From: Synechococcus sp. HK05
Lineage (GTDB): Bacteria; Cyanobacteriota; Cyanobacteriia; PCC-6307; Cyanobiaceae
Length of the DNA stretch: 64,000 bases
Assembly: GCF_019104765.1 (NCBI RefSeq)
Contig: NZ_JAHRXJ010000007.1
Span: forward strand, 1-64,000
Direction of reading: 5' to 3'
Below the pieces are notes generated by a model. The model saw only the letters and a program-made list of their open reading frames with translations, was not told where the DNA came from and did no database searches. Positions 27,602 through 35,232 of the stretch are shown piece after piece. Every line of letters starts with the position of its first letter. Within the stretch, counting starts at the first letter, position 1. The translations under genes were made by a program, and so were the position numbers.

Positions 27602-28465
27602 TCAGAGCTGCGGCAGGGCTCGGTTGAGCTTGCCGCTCACCAGACCCTCCAGATCGAGGCTCACGGCGGTGAAGCCCAGCTCGAGGAAGGCCGCCACCAG
27701 CGTTGGCCGCAGCTGCGCGTCGAGCAGGGCTGGTAACTGATCGGTCGGGAGTTCGATGCGAGCAGCCTCCCCTTGGCTGCGGACCCGCAGCTCCGTAAAG
27801 CCGCGCTGGCGCAGCCAGGCTTCGGCGCGGGCCACCCGCTGCAGGCGTTCGGCGCTGATCGCTTCGCCGTAGGGAAAGCGTGAAGCCAGGCAGGGCTGCG
27901 CTGGCTTGTCCCACCAGGGGAAGCCCAGGGCCTTGGAGATGGCGCGCACCCCCGCTTTGCTGATGCCCAGCTCCGCCAGGGGGGAGATCACGCCGCGCTC
28001 CTGGGCGGCGCGGATGCCGGGCCTGTGATCGCCCAGATCGTCGTGGTTCACCCCATCGAGCACCACGGCGGCCTGGAATCCTTCAGCGGTCGCCGACTCG
28101 CGCATCTGGGCCAGCAGGGTGTGGAGCTCTCGTTTACAGGCGTAGCAACGATCGGCCGGATTGCTGCTGTAAGCCGGATCATTCAGCTCTGAGGTGGCGA
28201 TCTCGCGGTGGGCGATGCCCATCCATTGCGCCTGCAGCTGGGCCTCCTGCCGCAGGTGGGGCGCCAGCGCCGGGGACACGCCTGTGATCGCCAGGGCACG
28301 AGCCCCCAATTGTTCTGCCGCGATCGCCGCCACCAGGGCGCTATCCACCCCGCCGGAATAGGCCACCAAGGCGGCCGGCTGGCGAGCGATGCTGGCGCGC
28401 AGCTCCGCCAGGGCTTGCTGCCAAGCGGGCTCGAGCCCGTCCACGGTGGGGTGCTGTGCCGGCAT
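27602..28465 (-). CDS. larE: LarE-like PP-loop sulfurtransferase
   Basis: This is an ATP-pyrophosphatase family protein (287 residues) of the LarE type, which adds sulfur to a pyridinium dinucleotide in making the nickel-pincer cofactor. The PP-loop is VAYSGGVDSALVA near residue 38. Three cysteines are well placed: Cys107 and Cys110 in NPADRCYACKRELH, and Cys192 in PCLASRFPYGE. GVNHDDLGDHRPG is a family block. No larB or larC is nearby, so the actual product is uncertain. It is co-transcribed with the antiporter. Confidence 0.85.
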   Translation of the reverse strand: MPAQHPTVDGLEPAWQQALAELRASIARQPAALVAYSGGVDSALVAAIAAEQLGARALAITGVSPALAPHLRQEAQLQAQWMGIAHREIATSELNDPAYSSNPADRCYACKRELHTLLAQMRESATAEGFQAAVVLDGVNHDDLGDHRPGIRAAQERGVISPLAELGISKAGVRAISKALGFPWWDKPAQPCLASRFPYGEAISAERLQRVARAEAWLRQRGFTELRVRSQGEAARIELPTDQLPALLDAQLRPTLVAAFLELGFTAVSLDLEGLVSGKLNRALPQL

Positions 28466-28535
28466 CAGCGCTGCAAACCGTTGGCGATGGCGCTCCAGAC
28501 GCCGTCGTTAGAGTCCGACGGTAAGTGGCTTGGCC

Positions 28536-29720
28536 ATGGCCCCGCAGGCAACTTCCGCCACCACAACCAGCCGCGGCACCGGGCGTGGCATCGGCATTCG
28601 CACCGCCGCCGGCAGCAGCGAGCGCAGCCACGGCCAGCTGCATGTGTACGACGGTGAGGGCAAGGGCAAGAGCCAGGCGGCGCTTGGCGTGGTGCTGCGC
28701 ACGATCGGCCTGGGCATCTGCGAGCAGAAGCAAACCCGCGTGCTGCTGCTGCGCTTCCTCAAGGGGCCTGGCCGCGCCTACGACGAAGACGCCGCCATCG
28801 AGGCCCTGCAGCAGGGTTTCCCCCATCTGATCGATCAGGTGCGCACCGGCCGCGGCGAGTTTTTCGGGGCCGATGAGATCACCCGTATTGATCTTCAGGA
28901 GGCCGAGCGCGGCTGGACCATCGCCAAGGGCGCCATCGCCAGCGACCTCTATTCGGTGGTGGTGCTCGATGAGCTCAACCCGGTGCTCGATCTGGGGCTG
29001 CTCGATGCCGACGACGTGGTGCGCACCCTGGCGGCCAAGCCCCCGGGCATGGAAGTGATCGTGACGGGCCGCGGCGCCCCGCGTTCGCTGGTGCAGATCG
29101 CCGATCTCCACTCGGAGATGCGCGCCCATCGCCGCCAAGACACCCCGCCCGCCGACGCTGCGGCCGGCATCGATGGCATTGAGGTGTACACCGGTGAGGG
29201 CAAGGGCAAATCCACCAGTGCCCTGGGCAAGGCCCTGCAAGCGATCGGCCGCGGCATCTCCCAAGACAAAAGCCATCGGGTGTTGATCCTGCAGTGGCTC
29301 AAGGGCGGCAGCGGCTACACCGAAGACGCAGCGATTGCGGCTCTGCGCGAGAGCTATCCCCACCTGGTGGATCACCTGCGCTCTGGTCGCGACGCGATTG
29401 TGTGGCGCGGTCAGCAGCAGCCGATCGATTACGTGGAAGCGGAGCGCGCCTGGGAGATCGCCCGCGCCGCGATCTCCAGTGGCCTCTACAAAACGGTGAT
29501 CCTTGATGAGATCAACCCCACGGTGGACCTCGAGCTGCTGCCGGTGGAGCCGATCGTGCAAACGCTGCTGCGCAAGCCCTCGGAAACCGAGGTGATCCTC
29601 ACGGGCCGTTGCAAGCACCCGCCGGCCTATTTCGATCTGGCCTCAGTGCACTCCGAGATGGTGTGCCACAAGCATTACGCCGAGCGGGGCGTTGATCTCA
29701 AGCGCGGGGTGGATTACTGA
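28536..29720 (+). CDS. tandem CobA/CobO-type corrinoid adenosyltransferase-like P-loop protein
   Basis: This 394-residue protein is made of two homologous P-loop domains of the ATP:corrinoid adenosyltransferase (BtuR/CobA) type. Domain 1 (about 35-200) has YDGEGKGKSQAALG, LLLRFLKGPG and VVLDELNPVLDLGLL. Domain 2 (about 210-394) has YTGEGKGKSTSALG, LILQWLKGGSGYTEDAA and VILDEINPTVDLELL. Both keep Walker A and the LDE(L/I)NP Walker B. The family transfers adenosyl to Co(I) corrinoids for B12 coenzymes; whether both halves are active is unknown. The first 35 residues are low-complexity. ATG 28536 is used. It converges on the MoeB-like gene. Confidence 0.82.
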   Translation: MAPQATSATTTSRGTGRGIGIRTAAGSSERSHGQLHVYDGEGKGKSQAALGVVLRTIGLGICEQKQTRVLLLRFLKGPGRAYDEDAAIEALQQGFPHLIDQVRTGRGEFFGADEITRIDLQEAERGWTIAKGAIASDLYSVVVLDELNPVLDLGLLDADDVVRTLAAKPPGMEVIVTGRGAPRSLVQIADLHSEMRAHRRQDTPPADAAAGIDGIEVYTGEGKGKSTSALGKALQAIGRGISQDKSHRVLILQWLKGGSGYTEDAAIAALRESYPHLVDHLRSGRDAIVWRGQQQPIDYVEAERAWEIARAAISSGLYKTVILDEINPTVDLELLPVEPIVQTLLRKPSETEVILTGRCKHPPAYFDLASVHSEMVCHKHYAERGVDLKRGVDY

Positions 29721-29738
29721 GGGCCGTAGCCCTCAGTA
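29715..29738. terminator. perfect inverted repeat between convergent stops
   Basis: TACTGAGGGC (29715-29724) and GCCCTCAGTA (29729-29738) form a 10-bp perfect stem with a CGTA loop. It covers the TGA stops of both the CobA-like gene (29718-29720) and the opposing MoeB-like gene (29733-29735). No T tract follows on either strand, so it may be a bidirectional weak terminator or an mRNA-protecting hairpin. Confidence 0.55.
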
Positions 29739-30905
29739 GCGCGGCACGCTCGGATCCACCTCTTGGCTCCAGGCGTCGATGCCGCCGGCCACGTTGATGC
29801 CCTCGATGCCGTGGCGCTTGAGGGCGATTAGGGCCTTGGCGCTGCGGCCGCCCAGTTTGCAGTGCACGTAGAGGGTCTTGCCGGCGGCGAGTTCCTTCAC
29901 GCGATCAACAGCGGTGCCGTTTTCGATCTGATCGAGCGGGATCAAGGTGGCGCCGGGGATCACGCCGATTTCGGCTTCGGGTGGGTTGCGCACGTCGATC
30001 AGCACCATCCCCGAGGTGTCGCCATCGAGCAGGGTCTTCAATTCGCTGACGCTGATGCTCTCCACCGCGCCGGCCTCTTCCTGCCCGGGGGCGGTGCCGC
30101 CCACGCCGCAGAACTCCTGATAGTCGATCAGTTTCTCGATCACCGGGCGCTCGGGGTTGGGCCGCAGCTTCAGCTCGCGGAACTTCATGCCCAGGGCATC
30201 GAACAGCAGCAGGCGGCCGCTGAGGGTGGTGCCGATGCCGGTGATGATCTTCACGGCCTCGGTGGCCTGGATCACGCCAATGATTCCGGGCAGCACGCCC
30301 ACCACGCCGCCTTCAGCGCAGGAGGGCACCATGCCCGGCGGCGGCGGCTCGGGGAACAGGTCGCGGTAGTTGGGGCTTTCGGCATCCAGGTTGAACACCG
30401 TGGCCTGGCCTTCAAAGCGGAAGATCGAGCCGTACACGTTGGGCTTGCCCAGCAGCACGCAGGCGTCGTTCACCAGGTAGCGGGTGGGGAAGTTGTCCGT
30501 GCCGTCGCAGACGATGTCGTACGGGCGGATGATCTCCAGGGCGTTCTCACTGGTGAGCGCCGTTTCGTAGAGATCCACCTGGCAGTGGGGGTTGATCTCG
30601 AGGATGCGCGCTTTGGCCGATTCGATCTTGGGCTTGCCTACCCAGCTGGTGCCGTGGATCACCTGCCGCTGCAGGTTGGAGTGATCCACTACATCGAAAT
30701 CCACGATGCCGATCCGGCCCACGCCGGCAGCCGCCAGATAGAGCAGCAGCGGTGAACCCAGGCCGCCGGTGCCCACGCACAGCACCGAGGAGGCCTTGAG
30801 GCGCTTCTGCCCCTCCATGCCCACTTCCGGCAGGATCAGGTGGCGCGCAAAGCGGGCCACCTCATCGGGGCTGAGCTCGATGCCGGTGGTGTCGGGGGGA
30901 AGCAT
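29733..30905 (-). CDS. moeB: MoeB/ThiF-like adenylyltransferase fused to rhodanese domain
   Basis: This is an E1-like enzyme that activates the C-terminus of a small sulfur-carrier protein (MoaD/ThiS type), with a C-terminal sulfurtransferase domain. The E1 part (about 1-260) has GTGGLGSPLLLYLAAAG, DFDVVDHSNLQRQ, CDGTDNFPTRYLVND and SCAEGGVVGVLPG. The rhodanese part (about 285-390) has LIDVRNPPEAEIG and active-site loop VHCKLGGRSAKAL. The CxxC pairs that bind zinc in E. coli MoeB and MOCS3 are replaced here (NYRDLF, NPERPVI). A JAMM peptidase gene lies 27 bases upstream on the same strand, a pairing seen in sulfur-carrier systems. Confidence 0.9.
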   Translation of the reverse strand: MLPPDTTGIELSPDEVARFARHLILPEVGMEGQKRLKASSVLCVGTGGLGSPLLLYLAAAGVGRIGIVDFDVVDHSNLQRQVIHGTSWVGKPKIESAKARILEINPHCQVDLYETALTSENALEIIRPYDIVCDGTDNFPTRYLVNDACVLLGKPNVYGSIFRFEGQATVFNLDAESPNYRDLFPEPPPPGMVPSCAEGGVVGVLPGIIGVIQATEAVKIITGIGTTLSGRLLLFDALGMKFRELKLRPNPERPVIEKLIDYQEFCGVGGTAPGQEEAGAVESISVSELKTLLDGDTSGMVLIDVRNPPEAEIGVIPGATLIPLDQIENGTAVDRVKELAAGKTLYVHCKLGGRSAKALIALKRHGIEGINVAGGIDAWSQEVDPSVPRY

Positions 30906-30932
30906 GGGGCGAGCGAAACGCTGTCCAGCTCC

Positions 30933-31430
30933 CTACTCTCCCAAATGCTCGGCCCCTGGCGCCGCCGGTTGCGGCTCAATCGCGAGTTCCTTGGGATCTG
31001 CAAGGTGTGGGGGAGCGCCTCCCACCTCCGGCATCCACCAAGCCCGCAGGTGCGCAGGGGGCGGTTCCAGGCCGCTGCGGATCACCATCAAGGTGGGGCC
31101 GACGCAGCGTTGTCGGTCGGTGGCCGATGGCACGGCGGCACTGGTGGGATGGCTGTGGGCAGCCCCGAGCACCGTGAGGGCGCGGTTGCGGCACCAGCGC
31201 TGGGCCAGCAGCTGCTCGCGTGGGTCGAGGCTGAAGCGCTGCCGCCGTTCCTCGGCCGGCGTCCACACGTTGCGGCAAGGCCAGATCCATTGCACCCGCA
31301 GCGTTGTGTGGCTGTGGGTCCCCAGCAGCAGCGCGCAGCCCTCCTCAGGCTCTGCGGCCCGCAGCGTGCGTTCGAGAACGATCAGGCAATGCCCACCGAA
31401 CTGCAGGCGCTCTGGCGTTAGTGCACGCAC
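30933..31430 (-). CDS. JAMM/MPN-family metallopeptidase (Mov34-like)
   Basis: This 165-residue protein has the JAMM zinc-peptidase layout: Glu in EPEEGCALLLG, then AHSHPTSAAVPSATDRQ with HSHP, the following Ser and Asp. Family members of this small type trim C-terminal extensions from ubiquitin-like sulfur carriers or cleave isopeptide bonds. The C-terminal 40 residues are Pro-rich and not conserved-looking. It starts at GTG 31430 with AAGG eight bases upstream. It precedes the MoeB-rhodanese gene by 27 bases, so a joint role in sulfur-carrier maturation is a reasonable inference. Confidence 0.82.
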   Translation of the reverse strand: MRALTPERLQFGGHCLIVLERTLRAAEPEEGCALLLGTHSHTTLRVQWIWPCRNVWTPAEERRQRFSLDPREQLLAQRWCRNRALTVLGAAHSHPTSAAVPSATDRQRCVGPTLMVIRSGLEPPPAHLRAWWMPEVGGAPPHLADPKELAIEPQPAAPGAEHLGE

Positions 31431-31459
31431 CCGGATACCTTATGGCGAAGTAATAATTC

Positions 31460-31837
31460 ATGACCTGGCCGATGACCGTCGAGACCCCCGACCTCAAGGA
31501 CCAGGCCAGCCCTGACGCAGAGGAGTCCGGCGCCAGCTTCACCGAGCGCTACAGCGAGGTGCTCAGCAAGGTGAACGAGACCCTCGACAAGGTGGATTGG
31601 AGCCAGATGGGCCGCATCGGCAAGGGTGTGGGCGTTCTGGTGGTGGTGATCGTTGCCCAGGTGCTGATTAAAGGCGTGATCGACACCATCAACCTTCTGC
31701 CCGTGGTGCCCGGCCTGCTGGAACTGCTGGGCCTGGTGGTGGTGGGCCAGTGGAGCTGGCAGAACCTCACCACCAGCGACAAGCGCTCGGCGGTGATCAC
31801 CAAGGTGCAGACCCTCCGCAAGGAATACCTCGGCTAA
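31460..31837 (+). CDS. curT: CAAD-domain (CURT-like) thylakoid membrane protein
   Basis: This 125-residue protein has an acidic, disordered N-terminus. An amphipathic helix follows (ASFTERYSEVLSKVNETLDK), then two hydrophobic helices (VGVLVVVIVAQVLIKGVIDT and PGLLELLGLVVVGQWSWQN). The C-terminal helix ends KVQTLRKEYLG. This is the CAAD architecture of cyanobacterial CurT and plant CURT1, which bend thylakoid margins. The same domain also occurs fused to some cyanobacterial aminoacyl-tRNA synthetases, but here it stands alone. ATG 31472 is an alternative start. Divergent from the JAMM gene. Confidence 0.85.
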   Translation: MTWPMTVETPDLKDQASPDAEESGASFTERYSEVLSKVNETLDKVDWSQMGRIGKGVGVLVVVIVAQVLIKGVIDTINLLPVVPGLLELLGLVVVGQWSWQNLTTSDKRSAVITKVQTLRKEYLG

Positions 31838-31862
31838 GCCAGGTTCGTTCCACCCATCGTCG

Positions 31863-32765
31863 TCAGCTCCAGGTGCGCAGTAGTGCCTGGATGCTGGCGG
31901 CGCTTTGCTGCCAGTAGCCACCACCAAACAGGTTGGCGTGGTTGAGCATGTGATACAGGTTGTATAGCTCCACGCGCTGGAGGTGGCCTGCCGGTAGGGG
32001 CCATTCCTGGCTGTAGCCCTCAAAGAAGGCGGCCGGAAAGCCGCCGAATAGGCGTGCCATCGCCAGATCCACCTCGCGATCCGCGCGGTAGACCGCTGGA
32101 TCAAACACGGCGCTGCCGCCGCCGCGGAGCAAGCCAGCATTGCCGCTCCAAAGATCGCCGTGCACCAGGCAGGCCTCCGGCTGATGGCCTGCCAGCCAGT
32201 GGGGCACCTGCTCCAGCAAGGCCTCCGCCTGGGGCAGGGCGCGGCCCGCGTTGGCCGCCAGCTGCAGCTGCACGCCTAAGCGCTGCTCGCTGAAAAAGCT
32301 TGCCCAGCTGCTGCGCCAGCTGTTGTGTTGCGGGCCAGAGCCGATGAAGTTGCTCTGATGCCAGCCGAAGCGTCCATCGCTGCTGGCCAGGCCGGCGCGG
32401 TGCAGCCGGGCGAGGCCTTGGCCCAGCTCCTGCCAGCCCTGCTGACTGCCGCCGCCCAGCTCCAGCCAGCTCAGCAGCAACACGGCCTCACCCTCCAGTT
32501 CCGCAAGGGCCAGGGGTTCAGGAATCGAGGGACCTGGCGCCGCCGTTGGCTCCAGCGCCGCGGCCGCGCTCAAGGCGGCCAGACCATCAGCCTCGGCCTC
32601 AAGCACGGGCAGAAGTGCGGCGCGGTTGGTTTTGGCAAAGCGCCGGCTGCCATCTCGGAGATCCAGCTGCCAGGCGCGATGGATGCAGCCGCCACCCACC
32701 GGCTGCATGGCCGCCAGCTCGAGCCCCTGCTGCGCCAGCCAGCGCGCCATCACCTGCTGCTGCAT
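31863..32765 (-). CDS. fructosamine kinase family protein
   Basis: This 300-residue kinase of the APH/choline-kinase fold is in the group that phosphorylates fructosamines or ribulosamines on glycated proteins. Motifs are GGCIHRAWQLDLRDGSRRFAK (nucleotide loop with Lys), SDGRFGWHQSNFIGSGPQ, the catalytic loop CLVHGDLWSGNAG, and the metal-binding FDPAVYRADREVDLAM. NLYHMLNHANLFGGGY is a typical C-terminal block. ATG 32765 or ATG 32750 may be the start. It is divergent from crtD, 36 bases away. Confidence 0.9.
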   Translation of the reverse strand: MQQQVMARWLAQQGLELAAMQPVGGGCIHRAWQLDLRDGSRRFAKTNRAALLPVLEAEADGLAALSAAAALEPTAAPGPSIPEPLALAELEGEAVLLLSWLELGGGSQQGWQELGQGLARLHRAGLASSDGRFGWHQSNFIGSGPQHNSWRSSWASFFSEQRLGVQLQLAANAGRALPQAEALLEQVPHWLAGHQPEACLVHGDLWSGNAGLLRGGGSAVFDPAVYRADREVDLAMARLFGGFPAAFFEGYSQEWPLPAGHLQRVELYNLYHMLNHANLFGGGYWQQSAASIQALLRTWS

Positions 32766-32801
32766 GGCCACTCCCGACGCGCGCGCTGCCAGCATGCCGC
32801 G

Positions 32802-34304
32802 ATGGTGAGCCGTTGTGATGTGGCGGTGGTGGGGGGCGGCATTGCCGGTCTCACCGCCGCAGCGGTGTTGGCCGCTGAGGGGCTGCAGGTGGAGCTGCTG
32901 GAGGCCCATAGCCAGAGCGGCGGCTGCGCGGGCACGTTCCGCCGTGGCCCGTACACCTTTGATGCCGGCGCCACCCAGGTGGCGGGGTTTGAGCCGGGCG
33001 GGATCCACGAGCGCCTGTTTCGCCACTTCAACCTGCCGTTGCCAGCGGCTACTCCGCTGGATCCCGGCTGCAGCGTGCAGCTGGCTGGGGAGCACCAGCC
33101 CATCGCCCTGTGGCGCGATCCCCAGCGCTGGCAGCAGGAGCGGCAGCGCGAGTTCCCCGGCAGTGAGCGTTTCTGGCAGCTCTGTGGCTGGTTGCACCGC
33201 AGCAACTGGGCGTTTGCGGGCCGGGATCCGGTGCTTCCTCCCCGCAGCCTCTGGGATCTGCGCCAGCTGCTGGGTGCTGTTGGCCCCGGCAGCCTCGCCA
33301 GTGGGGTGCTGGTGGGCGCCACGGTGGCCGATCTGCTGGTGCTTTGCGGTTGCGGCCGCGATCAGCGCTTGCGGCGCTTCCTCGATCTGCAGCTGAAGCT
33401 CTATTCCCAGGAGCCCGCCGATCGCACCGCTGCCCTCTACGGGGCCACTGTGTTGGCCATGGCCCAGGCACCGCTGGGCCTTTGGCATCTGCAGGGCTCG
33501 ATGCAGGCGCTCAGCAGCGCCCTCGAGCAGGCCCTGGCCCAGGCGGGTGGCCGCCTGCGGCTTCGCCACCGCGTGCAGCGCCTAACGCCCGTGGCCGCTG
33601 GCTGGCAGCTGGAGGGGCAGGCGGCTGCGCAGCGGCCCTTTGCCCTGCAGGCCGATCAGGTGGTGAATACCTTGCCGCCCCAGCTGCTGCCGGAGCTGTT
33701 GGGCCCGGCTCTGCCCGAGGCCTATCGCCAGCGGATTGCGGCCTTTCCCGATCCCTCCGGTGCGCTGGTGCTCTACGGCGCCGTGCCGAGGGATTGCCTG
33801 CCCCAGGATCTGGGTTTGCATGCCCAGCTGGAGTGGGCTGAGCCCGGCAACCTGTTCGTATCGATCAGTGCTGAGGGCGATGGCCGCGCCCCCGCCGGCC
33901 AGGCCACCGTGATCGCCAGCGTGTTCACCCCCGCCAAGCCCTGGTTTGGCTTGGCCGAGGCCGACTATCAAGCGCGCAAACAGCAGGCCCTGACGGGCAT
34001 TCAGGCTGGCTTGCAGCAGTTGCTCGGCCTGCGGCCCGAGACCTACCTGCATGCGGAGCTGGCCACGCCCCGGGGCTTTGCCGGTTGGACGGGCCGGCCC
34101 TTTGGTTTTGTGGGGGGGCTTGGGCAGCACCCGAGCCGCTTTGGCCCGTTTGGGCTGGCCAGTCGCACGCCGCTGCCGGGGCTTTGGCTCTGCGGTGATG
34201 CGATCTATCCGGGTGAGGGCACGGCCGGGGTGAGCCTTTCGGCCTTCACCGCCTGCCGGCAGCTGTTGGAGGCCCGTGGCCGAGAGCTGCAGCTGGCGCC
34301 TTAG
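32802..34304 (+). CDS. crtD: CrtD-type carotenoid C-3',4' desaturase
   Basis: This is an FAD-dependent amine-oxidase-fold carotenoid enzyme of 500 residues. It begins CDVAVVGGGIAGLTAAAVLA (dinucleotide-binding fold) with LLEAHSQSGGCAGTFRRG, and ends LWLCGDAIYPGEGTAGVSLS, the FAD-binding C-terminal motif. The overall pattern fits the cyanobacterial CrtD family (TIGR02733 type), which desaturates the 3',4' bond in making myxol-type carotenoids. CrtO/CruA-type or CrtISO relatives are alternatives. ATG 32802 directly precedes the FAD motif. The stop overlaps that of the convergent tyrA. Confidence 0.82.
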   Translation: MVSRCDVAVVGGGIAGLTAAAVLAAEGLQVELLEAHSQSGGCAGTFRRGPYTFDAGATQVAGFEPGGIHERLFRHFNLPLPAATPLDPGCSVQLAGEHQPIALWRDPQRWQQERQREFPGSERFWQLCGWLHRSNWAFAGRDPVLPPRSLWDLRQLLGAVGPGSLASGVLVGATVADLLVLCGCGRDQRLRRFLDLQLKLYSQEPADRTAALYGATVLAMAQAPLGLWHLQGSMQALSSALEQALAQAGGRLRLRHRVQRLTPVAAGWQLEGQAAAQRPFALQADQVVNTLPPQLLPELLGPALPEAYRQRIAAFPDPSGALVLYGAVPRDCLPQDLGLHAQLEWAEPGNLFVSISAEGDGRAPAGQATVIASVFTPAKPWFGLAEADYQARKQQALTGIQAGLQQLLGLRPETYLHAELATPRGFAGWTGRPFGFVGGLGQHPSRFGPFGLASRTPLPGLWLCGDAIYPGEGTAGVSLSAFTACRQLLEARGRELQLAP

Positions 34305-35191
34305 AGGAATTCGGGGCGCAAGGCCTGGCAGTGCTCCAGCCGTTGCTGCAAGGCCGGCCAGGCGTTCCGCTCCACCAGTGCTTCCAGCTCGCCCAGCTGC
34401 TGGCGGTACTGCCGGATGGCTTCCAGTACGGCGCCTTGATTGCAGCGGGCCATCAGGGTGCCCAGTTCTGGGTTGCCCCCACCGATGCGGCTGGTGTCGG
34501 CGAAGCCACTGGAGGCCAGTTGCCGCACCAAGGCCCCGGCGCCAGCCGCCTGGCCGCCCTGGTCTGCTGCCTCCAGCAGCGCTGCGCTCACCAGCACCGG
34601 CATGTGCGAAATCAGAGCCACGGCCTGGTCGTGGGCCGCGGCAGCGCAGCAGAGCCACTGCGCCCGCACGGCCTGAGCGAGCTCCTGCACCAGGGCCAGA
34701 GCGGCAGGGGCGGTGCTGGCGGTGGGGGTTGCAACCCAGGGGCGGCTCGCGAACAGGCCCCGCAGGCCCGCCTCCACGCCCGCTTCAGCGGTGCCGGCCA
34801 TCGGATGGCTGGCCACGAAGCGCGGATGCAGCGGCTCCCAGCGTTCAAGCACCGGCCGTTTCACCGAGCCCACATCGGTGATCACCGCCTCCCTGGGCAG
34901 GGCAGCCAGGAGTTCTGTCGGCGGATCCAGGAGGCGATCGAGGGGCAGGGCCAGCACGATCAGCCCGCAGCCCTGCAGCACCGCTGGATCGGTGTCGATC
35001 CGATTGGCCAGCTGGCGCTCCCGGGCCCGCTCGGCGGTGCGTTCGCGATGCACCAGGGCCCGCACCTCCAGGCCGGCGGCCTGCAGATCCAGTCCCAGCG
35101 ACCCACCGATCAGCCCCAGCCCCACCAGGCCCACGGGCCGTTCGTGCAGGGCGCCCGTGCCCTGGGCGGGCTCCCCTTGGCTGGATGTCAT
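34301..35191 (-). CDS. tyrA: prephenate/arogenate dehydrogenase
   Basis: This enzyme makes hydroxyphenylpyruvate or tyrosine from prephenate or arogenate; cyanobacterial members usually prefer arogenate with NADP. The 296-residue protein starts its Rossmann fold with VGLVGLGLIGGSLGLDL, then has LALPLDRLL and ITDVGSVK. SHPMAGTAEAGVEAG (catalytic His region), SHMPVLVSAAL and GFADTSRIGGGNPELG follow. There is no ACT or chorismate-mutase domain. It diverges from the DinG-like gene by 41 bases if that gene starts at 35233. Confidence 0.92.
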   Translation of the reverse strand: MTSSQGEPAQGTGALHERPVGLVGLGLIGGSLGLDLQAAGLEVRALVHRERTAERARERQLANRIDTDPAVLQGCGLIVLALPLDRLLDPPTELLAALPREAVITDVGSVKRPVLERWEPLHPRFVASHPMAGTAEAGVEAGLRGLFASRPWVATPTASTAPAALALVQELAQAVRAQWLCCAAAAHDQAVALISHMPVLVSAALLEAADQGGQAAGAGALVRQLASSGFADTSRIGGGNPELGTLMARCNQGAVLEAIRQYRQQLGELEALVERNAWPALQQRLEHCQALRPEFL

Positions 35192-35232
35192 CTCTGAACA
35201 GTGGCTTTGGGCCAGCTTCCTACGCTTTCACG

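Noticed and set aside
28341-29618. 425-codon minus-strand frame opposite the CobA-like gene
   Set aside because: The plus strand shows two clear P-loop domains; the antisense product has no motif.
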